Below the pieces are notes generated by a model, which saw nothing but the letters and a program-made list of their open reading frames with translations, was not told the origin of the DNA and searched no databases. From assembly GCA_036939975.1 (NCBI GenBank), contig JALLPB010000066.1:1-43553 (forward strand): a DNA stretch of 43,553 nt, in the 5' to 3' direction. Positions 10,294 to 19,360 of this stretch are shown here, one piece after another. Position 1 is the stretch's first letter; the number at the start of each line of letters is the position of its first letter. The translations under genes were made by a program, and so were the position numbers. Source of the DNA: Cyclostephanos tholiformis. Lineage: Eukaryota; Bacillariophyta; Thalassiosirophyceae; Thalassiosirales; Thalassiosiraceae.

Positions 10294-11303
10294 ATGGCCA
10301 AGCTAACTGCCACCATTCTCGTGACCATGGCCGGTACGGCCTCGGCCTTCGCCCCCTCCATGATGAGGGCTACGTCGTCAACATCATCGTCTGCATTGGA
10401 TGCATTCGCCAACGGCATGGTGGGCGGCGAGGGACCGGAGCCCATGCCCTTCAACTTCGGCAGCGAGAAGACGTCGAAGAACTTCGATCCGATTGGTTTC
10501 TCGGAGGTGAGTGGTTATTATTGACCTTTGGCTTCTGTCATGTGGTTCGGATAATGTTGTAGTGCCATGGCGGAGACGGTGATGACCTCGGGATTACCTA
10601 CACAACTTAAGCCGTCGCGCCCTGACCCATGACCTCCTTCGTTTCGTCTCTCTCCACCCTCACCCCCCCCCCCCCCACCCATCCACCGTTTCGACCAACA
10701 ACGAAAAACGAACCATCCCGAAACACGAAACACGAACCCGACCAGAGAGCGCCCGAATGGCTCAACTGGTTCCGCGAGGCGGAACTCAAGCACGGCCGAC
10801 AGGCCATGCTCGCCACCGTCGGACTGATCGTGCCGGAATTCGTTCGCGTGCCCGGCGAACAATTCTCCTTCGAGGCCATCCCGAACGTCCTGGACGCGCA
10901 CGATGCCCTCCTCGATTCGTCCATGAAGCAGATACTCCTGTGGGTGTCCTTCGCGGAGGCGTGTTCCCTCGCGGCGCTTAGCAACATGAACGAGTACGAT
11001 CGCGAGCCGGGAAATTTCGACTTCGATCCGTTGGGTTTGTATCCCAAGGACGAGGCGGGGAGGAAGGCGATGAAGCTCAAGGAATTGAAGAACGGTCGCC
11101 TGGTGAGGGGGGATTGTTTTTCTCTTCCGTCTTTGATCATTTTCGTGGTGTCCCCCCTTTTGTCCCAAATCTCATCGACGCTCCCTTCTTTCATCCCCCC
11201 TCGCGTATGACTTAATTGACAAAATTCAAAACAGGCGATGATCGCAATCGGCGGCATGGTCGCCGGATCCTCCATCACAGGACATGGATTTCCTTACCTA
11301 TAA
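10294..11303 (+). CDS. Fucoxanthin chlorophyll a/c-binding protein (light-harvesting), gene 2
   Basis: Three exons are proposed: 10294-10506, 10746-11102 and 11235-11303. The introns (239 and 132 bp) are both phase 0 with GTGAGT/CAG and GTGAGG/CAG borders. The product is 212 aa. The signal peptide ends TASAFAP, giving plastid import. Helix 1 is REAELKHGRQAML. Helix 3 spans the second intron as KELKNGRL-AMIAIGG, so the intron cuts the chlorophyll-binding motif. Blocks such as FVRVPGEQFSFEAIPNVLDAHDAL and the C-terminal GHGFPYL match gene 1 closely, so the two are paralogues. I chose the ATG at 10294 over the in-frame one at 10249 because it starts the hydrophobic signal peptide directly. Intron 1 holds a C14 run (10663-10676). 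Confidence 0.88.
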
Positions 11304-11990
11304 ATAATTAATAGCACCGAGGAGATTTTAGTTACCCGACGAAAAAATGACACATTGGGGATTGGATGTCGCATTACATATTTCGATCGAAATAAGAACG
11401 GATATGGCCCTCTTGGGGATTTTACCCGCTTCCTCCTATCCCCGTCTCTCTCTTTCCACCCCCGTTCTAATATATGGGATGACTCCCCCCGAAATTCCCA
11501 AGGGTGGATACACAAGCACTCTTTGGACGACTTGAACACGTCGAATAGGCCTCCGAGTCAAGTTACAACAAAAATATCTGTTAATATCCTAAATATGATG
11601 ATAATAATAATAACGATACAGGACAGATGTTTTCTAACTGATGAGTTGGTCCTTACTCCTCCTACCCATGAGCGAAACCTGAGTGACAGACCCGACTACG
11701 CTATCTAATCAAGGAGGTGCAGGATACAGCACCAACGATGAACGTTCATTTCTCGAGCTCTTCCTTTTCACATCGGACGATCATTCAATTAGAGATAAAT
11801 CAAATATCGCATGAACATCGACGCGCCCCTCTTGATTAATACAAAAGAGTATTATTTAAATCCTTACAACATACGCAACGCAGACAATACCCAGAATCAT
11901 TCTCTTCCCCCTTCATTCCCCCTCGTCCACCCCCCCTCCAAAAAAAACCAATCCACTAACCCCCATCCTCACCCCACCTCCTCTCTCCCC
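11304..11990. other. Convergent intergenic region, no gene seen
   Basis: AT-rich sequence, then a C/T-rich stretch from about 11890. A small hairpin (GGTGC...GCACC) lies near 11716-11733. I do not see a gene, a tRNA or a clear repeat. Confidence 0.45.
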
Positions 11991-12283
11991 TCATTCCCCG
12001 TCGATCGACGAAATCATCATTGTCTTACTTTTCTTCGACGATGATGATCCATCGTCATCTTCGTCATTCTCGTCATTCTCGTCTTCTTCATCCCCCCCTC
12101 CGTCGTCATCGTCAACCTCGTCGACGTCCTCCCCCCCGATCGACTCTGCATCCCCGCCGTCCTTCGTCGTTGAGTTGGTCGCCGCGTCATTCCCAGCGCC
12201 GATATCCTCCATCGACTCCGTCGTCCTCTTCCTCTTGCCAACGAACTTCCCCGTCGTCGCGTCCTTGATCTTGTTGTCGGCCG

Positions 12284-12329
<46 letters not shown>

Positions 12330-12776
12330 TTCTGTCTCATCTTCATCAATTCCTTCTCCTCCTTCTTATTACGCTCGTCGCGTCGATGACCCTCCAAGAA
12401 TGCCTCCATCGCCGGGAGGAAGTCGCCGAAGTCCAATTCCCTCAACGCGCCCAACACGTCCTTCGCGACTATCGTCGTCCTTCGTCCCTCGCGCGCCACG
12501 TCGTTCGCGCACGCAGTCAGGTAAAGCACGAATATTCCCGAGGCGCGCGATATGGTCATTAGCGAATCCTTGGATACGTTCGTGGATTTCGGTAGCGATT
12601 GCTTGAGCAGCCGTCGTATGCACGCGGCCGGCGGTTCGAAGTCGATGTTGGAGGAGGAGGGGGGGGGGGGGGGCGGCGGCGGCGGGGGGGGGGGAGGACG
12701 TTGCCGTCGTCGGGAGTTTGTCGTCCGGTGGCGCGGGGCATTCGTCGCCGTTGACGCTGTCGCCTTCGTCGGCCAT
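11991..12776 (-). CDS. POLE3: DNA polymerase epsilon subunit 3 / CHRAC17-like histone-fold protein (frame changes at two G/C runs)
   Basis: The core (about 12380-12645) reads as a histone fold: FEPPAACIRRLLKQSLP, then NVSKDSLMTISRASGIFVLYLTACAND, then TTIVAKDVLGALRELDF. This matches the POLE3/Dpb4 family closely. Upstream, MADEGDSVNGDECPAP starts at 12776 in a second frame. Downstream, a strongly acidic tail (DDDD, DEEDENDENDEDDD), typical of POLE3, ends at 11991 in the same frame as the start. The core is in a different frame. The two changes fall on G/C runs at 12659-12694 and C42 at 12285-12326, and they cancel each other. Miscounted homopolymers are the simplest reading; a pseudogene is less likely because all three parts are well kept. 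The family forms a pair with POLE4 in replication and in chromatin remodelling. Confidence 0.72.
12285..12326 (+). repeat. C42 homopolymer inside the POLE3-like gene
   Basis: 42 C in a row on the plus strand (G on the coding strand) lies between the histone fold and the acidic tail. The reading frame of the gene changes across it. Confidence 0.85.
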
Positions 12777-13017
12777 TTCGTTGGATGAATGGGGCGGGGT
12801 GGAAGGATGTGGTTTGATGAGTGTACACTGGGCCGGCCGGGCCAATGACACGGCAAACAAGAGAGAGGCTGGTACCTAGATCGAAAACATAAGTTTTAGC
12901 GGGAAGGTTCGGCTCAATTATTTTACTTTTTTAGGTCCATTTTTTTTCAATCCAACACATCATTCTCTTTGTTTTTTTGTTTTGCTTTTCTCTCCCTTCC
13001 AATGGATGTCTACACCC
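12777..13017. other. 5' region of the POLE3-like gene up to the copia element
   Basis: This 241-bp stretch is T-rich in its right half. It would hold the promoter of the minus-strand POLE3-like gene, and it is the left flank of the retrotransposon. The five bases before the LTR (CACCC) do not match the five after the other LTR (GGGGC). Confidence 0.4.
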
Positions 13018-13237
13018 TGTTGGGACACATGGGAAGATGGTTACTTGGCGGGATGTAGTTGCACCACGTGCAGGCCTAGCTGACGTGGAACCTACCCTAG
13101 AGTCTCCCCTCTCCCCAGAGTTCGACCGAAATCGGTCACCACTCGAGTAGAGAGCTGCGGCTCATAATTTTATTAATATCTCGAATTCCATTGTCAATTT
13201 GGCTATTCGAATAAAATTATTCGCCATCGCTCCAACA
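13018..13237 (+). repeat. 5' LTR of the copia element
   Basis: 220 bp, starts TGTTGGGACAC and ends GCTCCAACA. It pairs with 18529-18748 with 10 mismatches and no gaps. It still carries the end of the pol coding sequence in decayed form, including the stop codon followed by AGAGCTGCGG. Confidence 0.88.
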
Positions 13238-13534
13238 TATTAATAAAATTAAGGGCTACGTGCCCGCCCTCCATATCACGATGAGTGATATCAAAGAAAA
13301 AAACCTGATGCTGTTCCTCCACCGGTGAATGAGGGCCATCCCCAACGAAGTCGTGATTGCCGCCACCGCAACAGATGGGGGAGCAACAACAACAACAACA
13401 ACAATACTGGCCCCAGAGAAAAAGGGAAGACACCCGGCCTTGAAAATGACATATTTGATAATACAGGGGTGCACAATGCGGCCATGTTCCATTGATCTCT
13501 CCAAAAAATTGCGGACTATATCCAGCTCAACTAC

Positions 13535-15877
13535 ATGCATGAGGTTTCCGAGGCAATCAGGACGATGACGCCGGTGACAATCACCATTTCCGACGCCCCC
13601 AAAGACAAGCAAGACCTGACCGATCCTCTCAAAATAATTAAGGTTTCCGAGATCGACATATACCTCTGGAAAAAGCAGCACGAGAAGGCTTCCGCCAAGT
13701 TGGATAAATATGAAATTGATATGGCCCGTGCACTCGTGCTAATCTACCACCAGTGCACCACTCACCTACAAAATGAGATCAATGCCACCGATGTGTTTCC
13801 CGGGATTAGAACTGCACAAGATCCCATTGCCCTCCTCAAGCTCATCCAAAGCCTATGCTGTTCCTACGATGCCAAGACACAGAGTGTGATGGCCACCGTT
13901 GCCTCCCACAAAAAACTTTTCACCTATTACCAAAAAGAGGGGGTCGACAATCACAAATACTATCAAGAGTTCTGCGCCCATGTAGAAACTCTCAAGACCT
14001 ATGGCGGGATCGGTGCCATTGGAATCACTCCACATTTTCTATCTGCGAAGCTTTCAGAACTTGCCAAAGAGGGTTCCATTTCCAGTGCTACTTCCCCAAC
14101 AGACGACAAACGGATGAAAGCAATTCTCCTCGTTCGCGATGAATTTCTCGGGTGCCTCATGCTCAGCGGCGCTAATAAAGATCGATATGCTGCCCTCAAG
14201 TCTGACCTACATAACCAATATGGTTTTGGCATGGATCTTTACCCGAAGTCACCGGATCAGTGTCTCTCCTTACTTAACCATCGCTCCGACACCACCATCC
14301 GTACTCCCTGCCAACAGTACCAGAAGCCTAATATGCCAGTGGTCAAAGAGGAAGACCAAGCTCTTGTTTTTGCTCAAGGCTCTACCAACCAGAAGGGTAC
14401 TACAAAACACCGTGATGATACCTCCAAGCAATCCTCTGCATCTTCCACCTCCTCCCGACAGATAAGAACTGTCAAATGCAAACATTGCGGCAAGGTGGGT
14501 CATACTTCCAATGTGTGTCCAGAGGCCAAACCCCCCGCGCAAATTCATGCCATCGCAACGACGGACGACGCCTCCGACGCCAGTGACGACTCAAGTGTAT
14601 TAATTCTTACACAGATCCACGATGCCACCAACCCCGGGGACACGTCCGACGTTGTCCTTGCTCAGGAATCAAATCCTCCCTCTCACCGTGCTCCCGTCAA
14701 TTCTGATTTGGTTCTCCTTGACAGCCAATCCACCGTCAATTTATTCACCAATCCCAACATCGTCCACAACATTCGCCCTGCAGAGAATCCCATCCAAGTA
14801 CATTGCAACAATGGCTCTATGACAACCACCGAGGAGGCGGATTTTGGGGATACTCCTGTGTATTTCAATTCCAGCGGGATTGCCAACGTCCTTTCCCTAT
14901 ATTGTCTTGGGAAGAATTTCAGGGTTACATACGACAGTACTGATCGCGGCGGTGTGTTCCAGGTTCACACGACCCATGGCCTTGTGGAGTTCAAGCCTAC
15001 CCCAAAAGGCCTCCATGCTCTCGACCTCCAACAACACCCTCATGCTGCATATCTTCTCGTCAATGATGCTGACTTGCATTACCCTGCGGACACACCTCCT
15101 CAACCACAAGTAGGAACTGTCCGCTCTAACTATGATGGCTTCTCCCGCAAACAAATTGCCAATGCTGCGGAGGCACGTTGCCTCTTGGGCATGATAGCTT
15201 CTCCATCCAATCGTGATTTTGAAGGGTTGGTACGTCATAATATGATCAAAGACTGCCCAATTTCGATTGCTGATGTTAAAAATGCTCACAGAATTTTTGG
15301 CCCAGACCTAGCCACCATACGGGGAAAGACAGTACGTCGCAAACCTACTCGTGTTGTCACGGACTATGTGGATATCCCCAAAGAAATTATTGATGTCAAT
15401 CAGCGGGTCACATTGGCTGCTGATATCATGTTTGTTGATTCGGTCCCATTTCTTGTGTCGGTGTCCAGAAACATTAACCTAATCACAATTGAACACACAC
15501 CTCAACGGACTGCTTCTACACTTGGTCTTCTCCTTCAACGTATTGTTCGGGTGTATGCACGTGCGGGTTTCACCGTGCAAACAGTCCTCATGGACAATGA
15601 GTTCGAAAAAATCCATGATCATATCCCCATGCTGGCTCTGAACATTCCTGCGGCCAACGAACATGTTGGTGACGTGGAACGTTGTGTACGGGTCATTAAG
15701 GAACGCGCACGCGGGCTAATATGCACACTACCATACTCCAAGATTCCTCAACTCATGTTAATCCATCTCCTGCATTTTGTGGTCATGTGGTTAAACAATT
15801 TCCCTACACGCGATGGCATTTCAGTGGACTATAGTCCCCGTGAACTCATCCTTCGACATCGCCTCTCCTACAAATGA
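13535..15877 (+). CDS. copia gag-protease-integrase part of the polyprotein
   Basis: 780 aa are open from this ATG. The gag part comes first. A CCHC zinc knuckle, CKHCGKVGHTSNVC, lies at 14477-14518. The protease site reads LLDSQSTV near 14709, a DSQS variant of the usual D-S/T-G. The integrase core has D (ADIMFVD, about 15420), D (LMDNEF, about 15588) and E (GDVERCV, about 15672). The frame is open upstream to a TGA at 13493 with gag-like residues on both sides (FDNTGVHNAAMFH before it, LQKIADYIQLNYM after it), so the natural start is probably earlier and broken. The part ends at TGA 15875-15877, and the same frame continues with the conserved HCRASFGAYCE right after it. So this is an interruption in one polyprotein, not a natural end. 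Confidence 0.85.
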   Translation: MHEVSEAIRTMTPVTITISDAPKDKQDLTDPLKIIKVSEIDIYLWKKQHEKASAKLDKYEIDMARALVLIYHQCTTHLQNEINATDVFPGIRTAQDPIALLKLIQSLCCSYDAKTQSVMATVASHKKLFTYYQKEGVDNHKYYQEFCAHVETLKTYGGIGAIGITPHFLSAKLSELAKEGSISSATSPTDDKRMKAILLVRDEFLGCLMLSGANKDRYAALKSDLHNQYGFGMDLYPKSPDQCLSLLNHRSDTTIRTPCQQYQKPNMPVVKEEDQALVFAQGSTNQKGTTKHRDDTSKQSSASSTSSRQIRTVKCKHCGKVGHTSNVCPEAKPPAQIHAIATTDDASDASDDSSVLILTQIHDATNPGDTSDVVLAQESNPPSHRAPVNSDLVLLDSQSTVNLFTNPNIVHNIRPAENPIQVHCNNGSMTTTEEADFGDTPVYFNSSGIANVLSLYCLGKNFRVTYDSTDRGGVFQVHTTHGLVEFKPTPKGLHALDLQQHPHAAYLLVNDADLHYPADTPPQPQVGTVRSNYDGFSRKQIANAAEARCLLGMIASPSNRDFEGLVRHNMIKDCPISIADVKNAHRIFGPDLATIRGKTVRRKPTRVVTDYVDIPKEIIDVNQRVTLAADIMFVDSVPFLVSVSRNINLITIEHTPQRTASTLGLLLQRIVRVYARAGFTVQTVLMDNEFEKIHDHIPMLALNIPAANEHVGDVERCVRVIKERARGLICTLPYSKIPQLMLIHLLHFVVMWLNNFPTRDGISVDYSPRELILRHRLSYK

Positions 15878-15940
15878 CATTGCCGTGCATCTTTTGGAGC
15901 TTACTGTGAGACTTATGAGGAAAACTCACCGACCAATTCA

Positions 15941-18661
15941 ATGAAATCTCGCGCTCTACCAACTATCTGCCTCGGTACTACCGGCAACTTTCAAGGTTCT
16001 TACAACTTTCTTAATCTGGTTAGTGGCTTAGTCATCAAACGGCGATCATTCATTGAACTTCCTGCCCCTCAATCAATCATCAATCGTGTCAATGATCTGG
16101 CGGCCAAGTCTGGTGTTTCCACTGACCTCGTTTTTGCCAATCGGCAACGTGTTCCTTTCACCTGGAACACAAATCCCGTGGACATGGACACGCAGGTCAC
16201 ACAACAACAAGCTCCTTACCCATACCCTGACATACCCGCTGAGATGCTGGGGGTGATGATCCAACGGAATGAGGCTGACCAAGTCCCCTCTGCTACTTCT
16301 GACCTCCCCGTCGACACTGATTGGACTAGTCTTGCTGATGCTGCTGCGGATAACGTGGATTTGGACACTACCATGCGTCTCCCACCACCCCCAGACATCA
16401 TAGACGTTGATGACGAGGATATCTTTCACCTACCACTTTCGCCAACGGTGTCTCCACTCAGCCCGAGAATTCCAAAAGTAGAGCCCTCCCCTCTTCCTCC
16501 TCCTGCAACTCCTGCTCCATCTCCCCCGCCATCACGTTATCCCTCACAAATCGTCGTCCGCCTTCCTATCTTAACAATTTTGTCTTCACAACAGTATCTG
16601 CCACCTGATCACCCTTATCATGCTGCCAATGGTTCGACGGTCGTTCTAGCCATTCAAGATGAACGTCGGATGGCCCACATCTGTCATTATGTTATGACTC
16701 ACACGGCAAATTCCCTGTACTGTGCAGAGACCATTACACCAAAAAAGAGGCAATATGGCCTCAAGGCAGGCCTAAAAACATTTACTGCTCGGGGCCATGC
16801 TGCCGTCTCTAAAGAACTTACACAATTCCACACTCTCAAGTGCTTCCAACCTAAAGACCCATCTACCCTTACCCGTGAAGATCGCCGCAATGCCCTCACG
16901 TCTCTCATGTTCTTGACAGAAAAAAATACCGGCGAGGTCAAAGCTCGTGCCTGTGCTAATGGTAGCACCCAACGTGTTCATGTTGCAAAAGAGGAGGCCA
17001 CTGCCCCCACTGTCACTTCGGAGTCAATTTTCATTCAGAGCACAATCTTTGCCCATGAGCAACGGGACGTGGTTACCTGTGACATTCCTGGAGCTTTTCT
17101 CCACGCAGACAACCCGGATTACGTCCTCATGAGGCTGGATGGCATCCTTGCGGAACTCATGGTACAGGTTGCCCCATCGATCTACCGCAAATATGTTACA
17201 ACCAACAAACATGGCAAGCCAGTTCTCTATGTTCAGTTGGTAAAGGCGGTCTATGGCATGATGAAAAGTGCTCTTCTATTTTATCGTAAACTGGTCGCGG
17301 ACCTTACCTCGCTTGGTTTCACAATCAATCCGTACGATCCTTGTGTTGCAAACAAAATCATTAACGGCAAACAAATGACAATCTGCTGGCACGTCGATGA
17401 TTTGCTTTTGGGCCATGATGACCTTCGAGTTGTCTCCGACTTCCTCTCTTGGCTGGCCTCTCGCTATGACACGGCCGACAAAAAATTAACAGTCACACGG
17501 GGCCACCATCATGATTACCTCGGAATGACGATTGATTTCACCACCTCTGGTGCTGTTGCTTTTGACATGATCCCTTACATCAACAAAATCCTGTCTGCCT
17601 TTCCTGAAAAAATTACGGGGGTGACTTCTTCCCCTGCAGCAGATCATCTCTTCCAAGTTTGTTCCCCCAAAGAAGCCAAATTCTTACCTGAGGAACAGGC
17701 CCATGCATTTCATCACACAACTGCCCAACTCCTATTTCTCTCTCGCGTTCACCGGGACATCCAAACAACCGTGACCTTTCTAACCACTCGTGTTCAACGC
17801 CCTGATGAAGTATATTGGGATAAACTCAAACGAGTTCTGAAATACCTTCGTTCGACTCGTTCCCTTCGCCTCACTCTATTTGCAGACTCTCTCACGGACA
17901 TCCATTGGTACGTTGATGCATCACACCTCACTCACGATGACTGCAAAGGTCACACAGGCTCCATTCTCACGTTTGGAAAAGGTGCTACAACCAGCTCCTC
18001 CAACAAACAAAAACTTCCCTCAAAAAGCTCCACCGAAAGCGAACTGATTGGACTTTATGACAAAGTTGGGGACATTCTATGGACACGTAACTTCATGGAA
18101 GCTCAAGGATATACCATTACCACCAATATAGTCTTTCAGGACAACATGAGCACATTATCCCTGGCAAAGCACGGTCATATTTCAAGCTCCAAACGAACCA
18201 AACACATCAAGGCAAAGTATTTCTTCATCCACCATTACCACAATTCGGGTGAGATTGATCTCCGATATTGTCCTACGGAAGAAATGTGGTCAGATGTCCT
18301 TACTAAACCTCTCCAAGGTCTCAAATTTAATCGACTGTGTGCCTTCCTTATGAACTGCCCTGTAGATTATTCTGAAGAACCTCCCTTTATTCCATCTTCT
18401 TGTCCCACTTCTGCTCCGCCTCGTGTCAAACAACAATCTACGCTCCCTCCACATATACCTTCGTCCACTCCAACTCTTGCTCCGATGAAGTCTCGAGACA
18501 CCTTGCCCAAGTCTTCATCGCGGGGGTGTGTTCGGACACATGGGAAGATGGTTACTTGGCAGGATGTAGTTGCACCACATGCAGGCCTAGCTGACGTGGG
18601 ACCTACCCTAGAGTCTCCCCTCTCCCCAGAGTTCGACCAAAATCGGTCACCACTCGAGTAG
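15941..18661 (+). CDS. copia reverse transcriptase-RNase H part of the polyprotein
   Basis: 906 aa are open from an ATG in the same frame as the gag-integrase part; without the TGA at 15875 the two would be one protein. The first 280 residues are the linker after integrase, rich in Pro and Asp. Reverse transcriptase follows: VVTCDIPGAFLHAD holds the first catalytic Asp (about 17070-17110), and WHVDDLLLGH is the YVDD-box equivalent (about 17385). RNase H has WYVDASH (about 17908), SSTESELIGLYD and the downstream Asp in FQDNMSTLSLAK. The last 44 residues, including MVTWQDVVAPHA, are coded inside the 3' LTR. The stop at 18659 lies about 131 bases into it. The RT and RNase H domains look intact. 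Confidence 0.87.
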   Translation: MKSRALPTICLGTTGNFQGSYNFLNLVSGLVIKRRSFIELPAPQSIINRVNDLAAKSGVSTDLVFANRQRVPFTWNTNPVDMDTQVTQQQAPYPYPDIPAEMLGVMIQRNEADQVPSATSDLPVDTDWTSLADAAADNVDLDTTMRLPPPPDIIDVDDEDIFHLPLSPTVSPLSPRIPKVEPSPLPPPATPAPSPPPSRYPSQIVVRLPILTILSSQQYLPPDHPYHAANGSTVVLAIQDERRMAHICHYVMTHTANSLYCAETITPKKRQYGLKAGLKTFTARGHAAVSKELTQFHTLKCFQPKDPSTLTREDRRNALTSLMFLTEKNTGEVKARACANGSTQRVHVAKEEATAPTVTSESIFIQSTIFAHEQRDVVTCDIPGAFLHADNPDYVLMRLDGILAELMVQVAPSIYRKYVTTNKHGKPVLYVQLVKAVYGMMKSALLFYRKLVADLTSLGFTINPYDPCVANKIINGKQMTICWHVDDLLLGHDDLRVVSDFLSWLASRYDTADKKLTVTRGHHHDYLGMTIDFTTSGAVAFDMIPYINKILSAFPEKITGVTSSPAADHLFQVCSPKEAKFLPEEQAHAFHHTTAQLLFLSRVHRDIQTTVTFLTTRVQRPDEVYWDKLKRVLKYLRSTRSLRLTLFADSLTDIHWYVDASHLTHDDCKGHTGSILTFGKGATTSSSNKQKLPSKSSTESELIGLYDKVGDILWTRNFMEAQGYTITTNIVFQDNMSTLSLAKHGHISSSKRTKHIKAKYFFIHHYHNSGEIDLRYCPTEEMWSDVLTKPLQGLKFNRLCAFLMNCPVDYSEEPPFIPSSCPTSAPPRVKQQSTLPPHIPSSTPTLAPMKSRDTLPKSSSRGCVRTHGKMVTWQDVVAPHAGLADVGPTLESPLSPEFDQNRSPLE

Positions 18662-18748
18662 AGAGCTGCGGCTCATAATTTTATTAATATCTTGAATTCC
18701 ATTGTCAATTCGGCTATTCGAAAAAAATTATTCGCCATTGCTCAAACA
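18529..18748 (+). repeat. 3' LTR of the copia element
   Basis: 220 bp, starts TGTTCGGACAC and ends GCTCAAACA. Just upstream is a short purine tract (GCGGGGG), a weak candidate polypurine tract. The LTR contains the stop codon of pol. Confidence 0.88.
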
Positions 18749-18751
18749 GGG

Positions 18752-18982
18752 GCTGTGGCCTTAGATAGCCACCGTTTAATTGGGGTACACAACAACCAAC
18801 CGAGTTCGATGTCAGCCGTGGGAGGGACATAGAAGTAGGCGCGCGACCGCGACGGAACGTTTGTGGGGTGCATTTTGCCATCATTTGGCGGCGGCAAATG
18901 AGGCGACAAAAAATAGGCAAATAAAAATACACCGTGGCCTTAGATGGCCACAAAACGACCTAAAAAAACACAACAACCAACC
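18752..18982 (+). repeat. Direct repeat of a hairpin-bearing block, two copies
   Basis: Two copies of a block of about 50 bases begin about 180 bases apart (18752-18801 and 18931-18982). Each carries the hairpin GTGGCC-TTAGAT-GGCCAC (one base changed in the first copy, 18755-18772 and 18934-18951) followed by ACACAACAACCAACC. The block between them has no gene. The first copy starts directly after the copia LTR. Confidence 0.6.
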
Positions 18983-19133
18983 AAAAACGAGCGGCCTTGA
19001 TGGGGGGGGATATGATTGGATNCCGCTGGACCCAGCAAATGGCTCCGCCATGGTCGAGCTCAATTTTTGCTCTGAGGTCTTCTGTTCGTATTTATTCCTA
19101 TGCTAGAAACCTACGAGAGGTAGGTTTTTGTTA

Positions 19134-19360
19134 GGCTGTGATTTTTTTATCAGGTGCACAGATACGCAAATATGCGAACGAACAGTGAGGAACTAAGGAT
19201 CCCATGCCCCTACCTGCGCACCTGCGCATTTGTTTCCTGGGGGCACAACAAACACACCAAAAAACATGCCAGCGAACAAAAGACACCATCCGAAAAAAAA
19301 ATTCCTCACTGTTCGTTCATGTATTTGCTTATCTGTGCACCTGATAAAAAAATCACAGCC
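19134..19360. mobile_element. MITE-like element with terminal inverted repeats of about 57 bp
   Basis: The left arm starts GGCTGTGATTTTTTTATCAG at 19134 and the right arm ends with its reverse complement at 19360. About 57 bases pair with only about four mismatches, and the inner ends read GAACGAACAGTGAGG. TA dinucleotides at 19132-19133 and 19361-19362 fit a TA target-site duplication, as for Tc1/mariner-type elements. The core of about 110 bases has no coding capacity. An extra partial copy of the right tip (AATCACAGCCTTAA) follows at about 19367-19380. The transposase source is not in the window. Confidence 0.7.

Larger units (their letters stand above)
13018..18748 (+). mobile_element. 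Nearly intact Ty1/copia (CoDi-like) LTR retrotransposon
   Basis: A 5.7-kb element is bounded by two 220-bp direct repeats that begin TG and end CA. Its internal order is gag, protease, integrase, reverse transcriptase, RNase H, which defines the copia type (integrase before RT). The coding region stays in one frame from 13535 to 18661 apart from a single TGA at 15875-15877. A further TGA at 13493 lies in the same frame within the probable start of gag. By eye the LTRs differ at 10 of 220 positions, so the insertion is not brand new. I find neither a target-site duplication nor a clear tRNA primer-binding site after the left LTR. It is a close relative of the dead copy at 1-3698. Confidence 0.9.

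Noticed and set aside
12020..12606. Plus-strand open frames opposite the POLE3-like gene
   Set aside because: They are Ser/Pro/Arg-rich mirror frames of the acidic and homopolymer parts of a well-supported minus-strand gene.
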